Shown here one piece after another: positions 47,569-60,300 of a DNA stretch of 64,000 bases. A program made the position numbers and the translations under genes. Source of the DNA: Ehretia macrophylla (lineage: Eukaryota; Streptophyta; Magnoliopsida; Boraginales; Ehretiaceae). The stretch's first letter is position 1. Every line of letters starts with the position of its first letter. Under the pieces are notes generated by a model. It ran no database searches. It saw only the letters and a list, made by a program, of their open reading frames with translations, and had not been told where the DNA came from. Location: positions 11,577,501 through 11,641,500 of the forward strand of contig CM075765.1 in NCBI GenBank assembly GCA_037974665.1, read 5' to 3'.

Positions 47569-48449
47569 AAATTCTAATTCTAAGAAAAAATAGTAATTTA
47601 TAATTTACTTGTCATTGTTTTGTAAAACTAGAACGCCTCTTCAATCCCTCCCATTTCTCCTCCTTGTTCTTCTTTAATTCATTTATCGTTGCCAGCTATG
47701 GTTGAATAGAGAGAAGGAAAGAACATAGAAGATAGAGTGAAAGAAGCGAGAGAAAGAGCTAAAGGCAAGTGGGATTGTGCGTAGAGTTCTCTTTTTAATG
47801 CACCACTTGTATCTGCATGACACCTTACTCTTTCTTATTATCCTTAACTTTAAACCGATTGAGATAAACTTAACTTCTTTTCTTTTATCCAATCCACATG
47901 CTTCACCTTCTTAATACACATGTAGCATAACTAACTTGCTAGATTAGGAAAGTGGCTAGTGAAAAGACCAAAAGATATATCTACCCTTGTCTCCTAAATG
48001 ACCAAAATGCCCTTGCTAATATCATAACTGCATTAAGACAATTGTAATCTTAACCCACTCCATAGCTCGACACTCTAGGACATATACTGTATATAAAAAA
48101 GTATGTGATACTGAGTATGACCCTTGTCTTTGACATACACAGTAAAATGACCTAAATGCATTCTTTGTAACACCCATAATCTAGCTAGGTCTTTTACCTG
48201 TAATATTAATTTACTTGATTGTATCTTCTCCTTGGACATCTAATCTATGAACTAACCATCCATTGGGATATTATATACTTGATTCTGGTAGCGATTCACA
48301 AGTCTAATTACTAGTATAATTCTAATTAACTATAGCACTAAGCTCTTAAGTTTAGATGATCTCATGGGGGCGATTACTCCATTATAAGATGGAATAGATT
48401 CCATATTACATATGCACATTTCAACTGATCAAATCTATATACCCAAGAC
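47569..48449. other. intergenic, possibly old LTR debris
   Basis: AT-rich sequence with no gene. The text near 48240-48400 is reminiscent of copia LTRs, but no ends or target duplication could be fixed. Confidence 0.3.
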
Positions 48450-48457
48450 ACAGAACT

Positions 48458-48653
48458 CAATGGCGGATCCAGTAATTCTTGTTAGTGGGTGCTAAAACAC
48501 ATAATTTTTAACTATACAAGTATATTTTATTTTCTAGTGGGGGCTAATTAATTTTTTGATTAAAAATATATAAATATTTGTTTTTTTTTTAAAAATATAT
48601 AGAATTTTCAACATTGTTCTGGACCCTACTGACCCTAATGTATATCGCCACTG
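48458..48653. mobile_element. hAT-type MITE
   Basis: 196 bp with ends CAATGGCGGATCC and, inverted, CAGTGGCGATATAC. Flanks ACAGAACT (48450-48457) and ATAGAATT (48654-48661) form an 8 bp duplication with two mismatches. The CAGTGGCGGA type of end is common in plant hAT MITEs. A similar start lies at 53627. Confidence 0.7.
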
Positions 48654-48678
48654 ATAGAATTGATCTATGGTTAGGCTC

Positions 48679-50860
48679 TGTTGGGCCAAATGAGCTTAAG
48701 ATGGGGTGAATTAGGCTTATGGAAGCAAATCACTACTTTAAAAATTATGCAATTCAATTACAATATTGACTTGGGTAATTTATCAAATCACTACTTTAAG
48801 CAATAAATGCTTGAAAAACTTTCTCAATGATCATATATCAAACACCTTGTATGCACTATATGTAATAGTGTGAGTTAGACAATAAATCAAAAGCAAGATA
48901 TGCAATATATATGATGAAAGCAATAAATCAAGCACCAAGCATATAAAGACTTGAAAGTAAAGAGAGTAGGGTTAGAGAGATCAAATGCAAGGATTTTTAG
49001 GTGGTTTGCTAATTTACATCCACCACCTAAGGTCTTCTTCCTTTACGATTTCTACAAACTCCACAATGATGGTTCTTCAAATGTTGGTGAAGCACAAACC
49101 AACTACAACTTCTCTTGAGTTCACAAGAGATCCAAGCTCCTCAAATGTAGGTGAAGTTCAAACCTATTACAACCTCAACATTTTTTTTAATCCGCAAAGG
49201 GTATATCCACATTCTCTACACAAGTGAGGCTTTTGAATGATACGCAAGTGTAAGTTCAATCTAGGTGTAATTTGATGTTTTGGCAATAATATAATCTTAA
49301 TATCAATGGAGATTGTGTGGAAGAGGTCTAGGATGAAATGTTTGTAATTTGGTATAAATAGGCAAGCTCCAACGTTAAAAAAAGACTAGTTTTTCAAATA
49401 AGCATGATCCGATCGAGTGGATCTGATCGATTGACTCATCTGGATAGTCTTTGAAATAGATCCAGATGAGTGGATCCAGATGAGTGGGCTTATCCGGGTG
49501 CCTAAATTTGTGCCAAAATTTGTCCAATTTGCTTTGTAATCAATTCTTTTGAAGATATAAAGTGTAAACATCTTTAAAACATTTCTTCAAACAAGTTTTT
49601 CAACCCATTTAACATCTCAAAAAAATTTCTAAAGTCTTGATGAAATATTAAAACCGATTTTTATAACTTCAAGAGTTTATACAAAAATTTCAACTAAAAA
49701 TCAATCTTTTGAAGATAAAAACATTTGAACACTTTCTTCAAAAGATGTTTTAACTCATTTCTCATTTTAAAATCTTTTTAAAACTCTTGAGAAAAGATTA
49801 AAAATCATTTAGAAAGATTACCAAGAGATTATGCCATACAAATGCAAATCTAAGTTAAACGACATTTCAAGCCGCTACCCCTTATGTCGCAATATTTCCA
49901 TCCTTATAACAATACTTTATCTTCATGACTTCAAGTCTTGATCTTCAAAATCTTCATTTCTTTAATTCTTCAAGACTTCATTGATTCATGCTTGAGGTGA
50001 GCTTGATCATTGCACTCTTCAATTTTTCTCAATGGCTACCACAATTAACATCTTTTTAATCTTGCATTTCTTCTTTGATCATCACATAATCTTTTTTTGT
50101 AAGATCTCTTCCTCTTTCAACACCAAGTATTCACAACATATTGTGGCTTACAATATCATTATTGCAAGATAATCCATACAAGTCAAAATATTTAAATACA
50201 CTTTGGCTTATAATGATACATACATTTAACACAAAAGCCAACAAGTGTATATTTTATCATATAAATATATTAACACAACCACACTTGATAAATTAATTTT
50301 TTCTTGATTTATTATCATCAAAATCATATCTTTAGGCATAAATTCAATAGGTTCTCACCTATAATGAGTCAAAGTATATGAATTTGACTTAGTCAGTTCA
50401 TACATATATGCTTAGGGTTAAGAGTATTAACCACTTAGTAGCAATAGGTGTTTTGATCTTTCTATGTGATATTACACTCTAGAGATCACAACTATAGTGG
50501 TCATGTTTAGTGCATGCCACATGTACTAGTGAGACAAGTCTAGAAAGTCTTTCCAATAACCATAGTAGGTTACCCTAATAGATAGGAGACTTTATCACTA
50601 TGACCTTATCCTGATTCACCATCAGGTTATGAACCAAGATTATGATTCAAGTATCCATAACTTAGATCTATTTGTATGTAATCATTGCATACCTAAGTCA
50701 TTTACTTGAATCAAAGATCTTATACATATATGCATATATTAAGTAAGAGGGATAAAATGTGCTCATTATAAACCACAATATTATACAAATAAATTGAATA
50801 TATCCATTACTTGAGATGTATAAGTACCAGTGGCCTTTAGGGCATACATAAATCCCAACA
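48679..50860. mobile_element. LTR-like region (fossil), boundaries tentative
   Basis: It opens TGTTGGGCCAAATG and closes AATCCCAACA, inverted ends typical of LTRs. It contains GGTGGTTTGCTAATTTACAT-type sequence and a closing CAGTGGCCTTTAGGGCATAC that resembles copia LTR ends. It also holds a short imperfect repeat (TCAAATGTTGGTGAAGCACA at 49077, TCAAATGTAGGTGAAGTTCA at 49142). The 2.18 kb length and lack of a matching 5 bp flank leave it uncertain whether this is one LTR or pieces of two. Confidence 0.4.
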
Positions 50861-51061
50861 TTATATATGAAAATTAATATGCTTACTTTAATGCTCGATT
50901 TTTGAACTTATAAGTTGTTCGCTTAAATATCAATGGTCAAAATTTGGATTTATGGTGCATTTGGCTAGTAGATTGGTGAGCAAGAGTATTTTGTCAGACT
51001 TGGCAAGTCACTTCAATGGAATAGTGAGTGGATGAAAATAGGAAGCAAAATAGTAAGTTGT

Positions 51062-52196
51062 TGGAGCAAGGCTTTCTCCAACAACCCCCTATAATGGCTA
51101 ATATGCTAAACGCTCTTTAACAACCTCTCTATTTGGGGCTCCCTAAAATTGGGAGCCCTAAATCTACCCACCATGTTTGCTAGATGTTGAGAGCCAAAAA
51201 ATGGCTCTTTACATCTGCAATAGTTCCCCAACGGTCAAAATATAACCATTGGAGAGGTGAAACAAAAAAAAACTCCCCAAAGTCATTTAAAACACCCAAA
51301 TTTTATACTTTGAAACCCAACATTCAACAACAAATCTTAAAATCAAAAATTTGAAAAAATAAGCAAAAAAAAGCGCCAATCTAAAATTAAAAAAAAATGC
51401 AAGAAAAAATCCAATCTCAACATAAACTTATTGATTTTTATTTCTAACATTTATTTTTTTTGTTGGTACATGGTAATAGCAACCATGCTGTGGTATGGTG
51501 ATAGTGGTAGCTGTTGTGGTGTAGAGTCGTATGGTGATGGTAATTGAGAAAGAGGGTACAAGTGGTGTTATGGTGTGGTATGGTGATGATGGTGGTGTGT
51601 GGTGTGTGGTGTGGTGGTGGTAGTGATAATGGTGTTGTGGTGATGGTGGTTGAGGGAAAAAGATGAAGGGGGAATGGTGGGTGAGAAAAGTGAGGAAAGG
51701 TGAAAGAACGACTGATAATGTTTTTTCGGGGAAGATGTTGGGTAGCTTAGGTTTACATAATTAGGGTTTAAAAGTATTAAGTTATATTTATGACCCAATA
51801 TTTTTTTTATTTATACTATGATTATTTTTTATTTTATTTTTACCTTGTCATAATTTTATAATTACGTTTAAGTAGCATTAGTTTAAATTATGATTTATTC
51901 TTAATCTAATTTTTATTGTTAGATTAATTTTTTAATTACAAATGAAAAATATAAATAAAAAAACTAAATGTTGTGTTTAATCAAAGAAGAGATATATTGG
52001 GTTAAAAAAAATAGGAGTCCCTAAAATAGAGAAGTTGTTTGAGTGAAATTGAAATAGAGAGCCCCTGAAATAATAATAGATTAAAAGTAGGGAGACTGTT
52101 GGAGTGAGACTGAAATAGGGGTGCCTAAAGCTAAGGAGACAACTTCAAACTTCCTACGTATAGAAAAAAAAAATAGAGAAACTATTGAAATTGACT
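51062..52196. mobile_element. non-autonomous Harbinger-like element with GGT-repeat core
   Basis: The left end (GGCTTTCTCCAACAACCCCC, then GGGGCTCCCTAAAATTGGGA) and the right side (GGAGTCCCTAAAATAGAGAA, GTTGGAGTGAGACTGAAATA, closing near TTGAAATTGACTTAG) are imperfect inverted repeats of the kind seen in plant PIF/Harbinger elements. The core at 51475-51660 is rich in GGT/GTG trinucleotides. The His-rich minus-strand frame there (51568-51798) is a repeat by-product. Exact ends are not fixed. Confidence 0.55.
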
Positions 52197-52248
52197 TAGA
52201 AAGTTTAGGGTTGGCTCGACTATTGGTCTACTCTTAAGTTCCAATTTT

Positions 52249-52834
52249 TTACCGTAAAATAACTTGCTAATGGAAAATATTTTCGAAAAAAGATGTTTAA
52301 CTGGAAAATAGAATATTTTTTGGTATTCGGTTGTCACACTAAAAAATATTTTCTAGTGTGCAGATATAATAGTGAAAAATTGATTAAAACTATTAATTTA
52401 TCAAAATTTTAAAAATATTATTAATTAATTAATTTATTAAAATTAGTAATTTATTTAATTTTAAATTAATAAATTATTATTATTAAATATTTTTATTGTT
52501 TAATTAATTAATTAATTTTTATTTAAATTAACTTTTATTATTTAATTAATTAATTTTTATTATATAATAATTAATTAAAAATATGACGGGAGTGGTCTGA
52601 GGGTCGGGGTAGGGTTGGGGGTGGGGTCAGGGGTTGTGTCGAGGTGGGTGAAAGTATAATAGAATAAGTAGAAAATGTTTGTTCTTCCAAATGATATTAA
52701 AAATATTTTTTACTCATTTTAACTAAATATTTTTCTTTAATCGAAAAATATTTTTCGATTAATTAATTTTTTAATATTACCAAATATTAAAAAATAAAAA
52801 AAATATTTTATTTTTACGACAAATAAACGAAGCC
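52249..52834. mobile_element. MITE with G-rich core, second copy
   Basis: The right end, inverted, reads AAGGCTTCGTTTATTTGTCG, matching the element at 22091-25156. Both carry AAAAAATATTTTCTAGTG-type motifs near the left and a G-rich core (52584-52650: GGGTCGGGGTAGGGTTGGGG). This copy is not interrupted. Confidence 0.7.
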
Positions 52835-52838
52835 TTAG

Positions 52839-53385
52839 AAAAAGAAGAGACACTTTTGGCTAAACATTTGAGTTAACAAATTTTTATACATAAACATTGA
52901 CATAAAACTATATCTATGTATATGTGCCTCTGACGTGGCTTAACAAAAGGCAAGGTGTTGCTGGGCCGAGTATTCCCAAATGCGTCACGTTTGCTTTTCT
53001 CTTTTGAGTTGGCTTTTTCAATAAAATTGGCTAATATCGAGGATGTTTAATGATCCGGTTCAAGCGAAACTTTGCATTTTGAGTCTATAAAAGTAGCCGA
53101 ATAGTGCTGTGCTTGTGCATATAATATATTAACGTGATCCTCATGAATGTAATCGATGTGTATAATTTTATTTTTTTGATAAAATTAATGAATTATATAA
53201 GAAAAGTCATAATTTATCCACTAAAAAGTCATTTTTAAATATTAAACATATATTATTGAGATAAGATAACAGATAATGAATATCATTTTCTCACTCGAGC
53301 CAGTAATTAATAGGCCAAATCTTCAACAGTTTATTTTACCCTGTAACACACTTTGAGACTATTCTTACTCTCAAGGACTTACCTT
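52839..53385. other. intergenic, nothing recognised
   Basis: AT-rich sequence with no gene or repeat boundary identified. Confidence 0.35.
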
Positions 53386-53623
53386 TTAGAGCTTCCCAGG
53401 CTCTAAACTCCACAATGTTCACTCTTGCATCTTTAGATGGTGTATTCATGGTAAAAGAAAAGTCTATTTCAGGGTAAGCTGATGTATTTGTAGAGTTTTT
53501 TTCTCCATTTAAAATATATAAGTAGAATGCATTGCTAGATCTCTGCTCTAGAAAGCTATACATGCAACAACGACCGCTGGAGTTAGCTTTGCAGATGAAG
53601 GCAAAAATAATGACTGGACTCAA
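53386..53623 (-). pseudogene. isolated exon-like fragment of an unrecognised protein
   Basis: A minus-strand frame gives CKANSSGRCCMYSFLEQRSS, then PEIDFSFTMNTPSKDARVNI and VEFRAWEALK. It is followed exactly by a strong splice donor (AAAG|GTAAGTCC, exon edge at about 53385-53389). The amino-acid composition looks like a real globular protein rather than repeat. I do not recognise the family. No second exon was found downstream in minus sense, so it is either a captured or orphan exon or part of a broken gene. The opening Met is not assured. Confidence 0.4.
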
Positions 53624-53626
53624 GGT

Positions 53627-53720
53627 CAGTGGCGGTACTAGGGGGAGAGGGCCCCGCCTCTCCCTCCAATATTTTAAATATTTTAAAAAATATTTATGTA
53701 GTATTATTATTTCTATTTTT
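53627..53720 (+). mobile_element. possible single end of a hAT-type element
   Basis: CAGTGGCGGTACTAGGGGG followed by GGGCCCC and an AT-rich stretch resembles the end of the MITE at 48458. No partner end was found, so it may be a truncated copy. Confidence 0.3.
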
Positions 53721-53959
53721 TAAAAAAATTATATAGTATTATTAAAAAAATATTTTAACCCTTAATATTGAATTCTTAATCCCACTCATGTTCAAAGTGC
53801 ATCGATTTCTAACCATTAAAGAGTCATTTAAAAAAATTAAAATATTATCATTATTTTCACCCACTAAAAAATCATTCATAAACATCTTCAAAATATTTCA
53901 ATATAGCAAAAGAAAAATTCAAGGAAAATCTCAGGCAACCAACTTCTTTCTTTCTTCAC

Positions 53960-54293
53960 AGTCCTGGTAGAAAAAAGACAAAACAGTCTCTTGTGGCTTC
54001 AGGCTTAGGACAACCACCCTACACACTCTCCACCAATCACAACACCCCATAATCTCCCTTCACTCATCTTCTTTGCTCCCGTGGCCCCCTTCTCTCCACA
54101 ACCCCTCATTTCCCTCCCCCTACTCATTTTAGTTCAAAAACTCCAAATAAATATAAATATGTCTCCCCATTTTCCTCTGCCACTCTTTTCCACTCCCCCA
54201 CACTCACACACACAATACACATATGCACACACTTTCTTCATAGCTCAAACGAAGGAAAATTACACTATATTAATCTTTTCTTGATACATATAA

Positions 54294-54337
<44 letters not shown>

Positions 54338-54381
54338 TTTTTTTTTTTCTCATTTCGATATTTTTGAAGTTGCATTAAGAA
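53960..54381 (+). promoter_or_regulatory. ABC1K8-like promoter and 5' UTR
   Basis: A CT/C-rich stretch (53980-54260, for example CTTCTCTCCACAACCCCTCA) precedes an (AT)n tract at 54295-54327 and a T run just before the ATG at 54382. CT-rich leaders are common in nuclear genes for plastid proteins. The transcription start cannot be fixed. Confidence 0.4.
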
Positions 54382-57300
54382 ATGGCTAGTGTGACAGCTT
54401 GTTTCTCTGCTTCAACTCTGCCTGAACTGATCTTTCTGTCACCAAGATCAACAAATTCAAGAAAACCCAGAATTTTTTCCTCAAGAAAAACCAATTACAG
54501 TATAATTCTCCGAAATCGGGTAAGGATAAGGGCAGTTAAGAGGGAGGATAGTGCTGCTTCTGCTGTTGTTGATGAAAGGGATAGAGAATTGGTGACCCAA
54601 TTGAATGGAAGTGTTAATGGTAGTGCTAATTCTTCTAATGGGAGTTACACTCTTTCTAGTTACACGAATGGGGCCGCGGTAGAGAGTGGAAGTAAGGATG
54701 TTAATGGGAGTTTAGTGAATTATGGGAATGGAGGTGTTAATGGGAGTGTAGTGGAAGTGGTGGAGGTGGAAAAGGTGAAGAATAAGAAGAAGAGTGTGGA
54801 GGAGATAGGACAGGAGGAGGCTTGGTTCAAACAAAGCGCGGATAATCAAGTCGAGGTGTGATTCTTTAAGCTTATTAGTGTAGTTGAGAATTTAATACAT
54901 GTTGTTATCTTGATTGTGTTTATTCGATTCCTATACGTTGAGCTTTATGTGAACTGATGACTTCCAACACGTCAAGGTGACACTTTTCCACTGAGTTTCT
55001 TTTTGGTTTAGTTTAGTGGAAACTTGATTGTTGGAGTCTGTCATACGAGTAGGTAATAAGGTTCCGTGGTGATAGATGATAAAAAGGAGTAATTTTTATT
55101 CTTTCAATGACAAATATGTAATAGTGATCGTGATAGAAAATTGTTTAAGTCAATGGTTGGGAGAATAAAGGAATAAAATAGTGAATGCTAGGTTCTTGTA
55201 CAGTTTGTAGAAACATTTAGTGATGCTAATTGGATTTACTAGGCATACAATTGTGCAGCAAACTACATTCGAGAGAGAGAAAAGAAACACTATGTCTATT
55301 TATTTATCTTGATTACAGTTGTATGGGTGTCGTGGATGGAAACAGATTGCCACTAGAACCTAGCTTGTAGCATCCATATAGTTATACTTGCTAATTAGGC
55401 TTGTTTCTGTCTCCATTTCTTCAAAGATGTATCGCGCCATCAATCAGGTAAATCACAGGAAAAATCAAACTAAGCAGGAGAGAGTCAATAAGATAAAATT
55501 GGGTGTTGTCATGGACTTTCTACTTGGTTTGGTAATAATTGCCTTTTGAAGATGATGCGTTTGTACAAATTAATTTTGTAGTCTCACTTCTCAACTCCAG
55601 CTTCTAGTTTTATAAAAAGTTTAACTTTTTTTTAGTCAAGAACAGTATTAAAGTAGAGAAACTGTTGCATATTGGTGTAGAATGAAGAATACCTTGATTT
55701 ACTAACCATATCTGCTAAGGTGACAAACTTTAAAGGGGCTTTAGCTTGGAACCTATGATATTACCTTATGTTTCGAAAAATGTTTTCTTTTTTCGTATTC
55801 TTCCCCTTAAGTATAAGGTTCAAGATTCTGAAGTTTGTCTTGTATGTAAACTGTATATTGTTTTGCAGGTATCTGTTGCCCCCGGGGGCCGTTGGAGCAG
55901 ATTTAAAACATATTCGACAATTCAAAGGACAGTGGAGATTTGGGGATTTGTTCTGACTTTTATATTCAGAGCTTGGTTAAACAATCAAAAATTCTCTTAC
56001 CGAGGTCAACCACTTGCATAAAAAATGAAATTGCATCCATTTGCTGTTGTGACATCATATTTTTCTTATCATTTGATGCTAAACTAGATTTCACATCATT
56101 GCATGTTTGACAAATCCTGTGTGCTTTATAGGGTTGTTCACTCTTCAAGTGCTTGGTATATATGAACAGCTTTGACACAATAAATTATCATTGCCAGGAT
56201 TTTGCAACAGGTTGCATCATGCATGCATAAAATTTTTGCACTCGGTCATCTGAATTGGTGATTAAGGTCACGATGATGGTAGTGTTGAAAAATAATGACA
56301 TTAATGTACTAAACATAGTGCTTCAAGAACCACTACAAAGACTGCACTTTGCCAAAAGATACTAGGATAGTTCCTGCAGAATAAATTTTTCCTTCCATAA
56401 TTGCTTTGTCTATATTCTTCTTACTGTTCACAAGACAAAAGCATTCTTAATTTGTTGAGTTTCTCATCAAACCATTGAAATATGCATGTGAATCTAATAT
56501 TTTATTTATTAAATTTATTAATTAGACGGATGCATGTATGCAGGTGGAATGACAGAGCAAAAGAAAGCTGAAAGACGGAAGGCCCTTGCCAAGTGGTTGA
56601 AAGAAAATATATTGAGGCTAGGTCCCACATTCATCAAAATTGGCCAGCAGTTCTCCACGAGGGTGGACATTCTTGCTCAGGAATATGTTGACCAATTGTC
56701 AGAGCTACAGGTGCATTTGACTAATTTTGTAATGGTTGTTGTTTTACCATTATTAGATCTATGACACCCATAAGCTACTTCAAATTTCTTCCTTCTTTTG
56801 CTATTATCCTAATGAGAAGACACTACACACATAACCAGAATCTCTTCTTGTAACAAATGGGTATTTTGAACTATAAGACTGTGCAGTTTAGTCAATTACA
56901 ATTGGTAGTCTCAGCATCTTCAGGCGTTGAAATCAAATATATGCTTCTCCTCTTATTTTACAAAATTCAGCTATATATGTCTGTATAATCTGTGTTAGAA
57001 CATACACTTGTCCCATATTGGAAAATCAGAAATTCTAAAACCACCTTGAGAATTGAGTGATAGCCCAGTGGTAAAGGCTATCACCCTGGACTTGGGAGGT
57101 CCAGGGTTCAAGTCTCAGGGGTGGTGGGCTGCGGGCAAAAAGGGGAGGGGGAAGGGAGGAAAAAAAAAAAAAAATTCACCTTTCCAAAAAAAAAAAAAAA
57201 AAACTCTAAGACCACCTTATAAAATATTGAGTTACTCCACTTAGCATCAATTGGTTTTAAGATGAAACCTCAATTATCTTAACATGGTATCAGAGCTGGG

Positions 57301-60300
57301 CCCTTGGTCCAGTCATATTCACCGCGTGCAACTTATCTCAAATTAGGTCCACTTGTGTTCAATCTTTCACGTGAGTCATGTTTCACGTATCTTTAATCTT
57401 TCACGTATGTTCAATCTTCCACATGTGTCCAAGTGTGACCCATCTTAAAGTTAGGATCTTCCACGTGTGACTCCTCTCAAATCAGGTTACACGTAAGAGG
57501 GAGTGTTAAAATATAACACTTGTCCCGTATCGGAAAAATCAGAAACTCTAAGACCACCTTATAAGAACGTGGACTACTCCACTTAGCACCAATTGGTTTT
57601 AAGATAAAACCTCAATTATGACTGCTTTGTCTAATGACTAGTCAAATGTGGAATTCTTTTGCTACTTCCAAGCCTTCTGTGATTGTTTTATCACACTTCG
57701 ATAACTTATAGGTCCAGATCACGTTTTGGTTCATGAATCCCTTTTTGTATGCATAATCTTCTTCTTGAGACTTTGGAATTATGTAAATCACACCTTTTCA
57801 TATTTGGAATTAGTTTATTAGTTTCTAAATGTTTCTGAATTGAATTATTCTTTCATTTATGTAGGATCAAGTTCCTCCTTTTCCATCAGAGACTGCTGTG
57901 TCAATTGTTGAAGAAGAATTTGGAGCCCCCGTGAGCGAAATATTTGAGAGATTTGACCGTGAGCCAATAGCTGCAGCTAGTCTTGGTACCTTTCCTCTTT
58001 CCTCTTCTTATTATGTACTCTCCATTAGCAAAGGGAACATCTGCTGGTTGATCAGTGCTTTGCTTTGAGAGATATTCACCATGAACTGATACCTCAGCAA
58101 ACTGACTTTTTCCTTTTCAGGTCAGGTTCATCGTGCAAAAGTGAATGGGCAAGAAGTTGTCGTTAAAGTACAAAGGCCTGGTCTCAAGGACCTTTTCGAT
58201 ATTGATCTTAAGAACTTGAGGGTTAGATTCAGATATTTTCCTAATTTTCAACTCCAAATGCTTATCATAAAAGCTTTATTGTCATTGGAACATGTTTGCC
58301 CTGTAAAATGAGGTTGATATCAAATCCGTTCTGTTTTCACCAATCACCACTTGGCTATATTACACACTAAATTTCAACCTTGTTTAGATAAGGGTACGAC
58401 TTGTCAAGACTAGATATAGATGCAGACCAATTTATTAGAACCATGTTGCCATAAGGGTGAAACAAACTTTGTGAAATCTTCAGTCATGCATACTCCTATT
58501 GCCTTAAACTTGTGGCAATGTTGTTTTTGTTTTTTTTTTTTTATGTCTGCTCAACATTGATAAAGGTACGTTGTTCCTTTCAATGATTCTTGACTTGTTT
58601 GAATTTTACAGGTGATAGCTGAATACCTTCAGAAGATTGATCCTAAGTCTGATGGTGCAAAAAGAGATTGGGTTGCTATTTACGATGAGTGTGCAAGTGT
58701 CTTGTATCAGGTAAAGACTAAAGAGTTTCATTTTTGGTTATATCATTAGCTTAGATCACTATGAAAGTCAATGAGTTTGAAGCTTTCTAGGATATAGTTA
58801 TTTGTTTTTCTACAGATTGAAGAAATATATTCCGCTGTTACAACTCTTAAAGAGTTAAGAAGCATAGTTGACCATACTCCAGCAGCTTTGGTTTTTTAAG
58901 ATTGCAAATAAACTATGCCTAGCGGTGAATATAGCTGATAAAGTCTTACAAAGATGTTTAGTCATGTGGCCTCATAAACAAGGTTTAATGATAATTGCTC
59001 AAGGCAGTGACCCTTCAATAGAGAAGACATTGAACAGATTCCATCAATTGATTGTGCAACAATAAACAGGAGAAATGGAGATTCTGACAGAGTTATGTTA
59101 CACAGTGCTTGTTGTATTCAACTGCCTTCAATGCTCATGATTTTTGGGGGTGTAACTGGAAGCCGGAGCAAGTTATAGTTTTTTTATGAGTCCATAATAG
59201 GGGTAAAAAATATTCTTACCCTCCAACCACTTTGACGGTGTTGAAATGCACAATTACATCACCTTGAAGAATTAGGAGTTGGAGGACAGAAAGCCAAATG
59301 CAGATACTGAACAGCTACTTGACAGTAATTGATACTGATAGCTTTACCCGAAACTCGTCTTTCATGGTATCTGTTACCAGTCAGTCTTTATGCTGCTTCA
59401 AGCAGCTACAAGCAGCTACAAGTTCCAAGTGAAACATATGGAACTACTTAACCACATCTTTCATCCATGTTATCTGGGGAGACATGGTCCTCAGTTGACA
59501 CTATCACCCTTGATTTGAGGGCCATCCGAAGGAAAATTGAATGTTTGCTTTGTCCATGGTGAAACTAGAGATAGAGATATAACAAGTTAAAAACCTTTAA
59601 GGACTACTAATTCAAGAAGATAAAGATTGAAGGATGCTTCCCACGTTGCAATAAGCCAAACTATTAAGGAGTGACTGATTGGCAGAAACACCTGGGATGT
59701 TGTTGATGCAAGTAACTAATGTACTTGACAAAAAGCATTGGATCAGGGTCCTTGCTGCTACTCCCCATTAAGGTGGTACATTTCTGTCCAGAACTTGCAT
59801 GAGAGCACTGGATCTCTCAGAGTTCCCTTAAAACTAATGTAGAGGACAGTGTAGGGTTAATATCTAGTCTATGGATTTAACCGTCTAGGGTCTCCTTGTT
59901 CCTTGCTACTGGACCATACACGACAACTGAGCTATTTATAGATTGTGCATATAAACAGTATTTATATATAAGCAAATTAAGCGGTAAGATGAGGGCTGAT
60001 TTTCCCGAACTAAAAGACTGAAAATTATTTTCAAATGTCAGTTAAAGGTTCTCTATCTATTTGTTTTGGAGACTTTCTGGTTGGATCCTTGTCAATTGTT
60101 GGAGCTGATTGAATTTTCATAATTTTCAGGAAATTGACTATACGAAGGAAGGTGCTAATGCAGAAAAATTCGCAAGCAACTTTAAGAACATGGATTATGT
60201 AAAAGTCCCAACAATATATTGGGAATACACTACTCCACAGGTTTAAACTTTCAGGAATACTAAAACTTGACTTGTAAATACTAGATATCCTTTACGATCT

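Noticed and set aside
51568-51798. His/Thr-rich minus-strand frame
   Set aside because: By-product of the GGT/GTG repeat core of the Harbinger-like element.
57048-57202. functional tRNA gene
   Set aside because: A and B boxes are present, but there is no cloverleaf 3' half; poly-A ends and flanking duplications show a SINE.
58868-59065. 65-codon plus-strand frame in ABC1K8-like intron 6
   Set aside because: Flanked by the valid donor and acceptor of intron 6; including it would break the conserved YQ-EIDYTKE junction.
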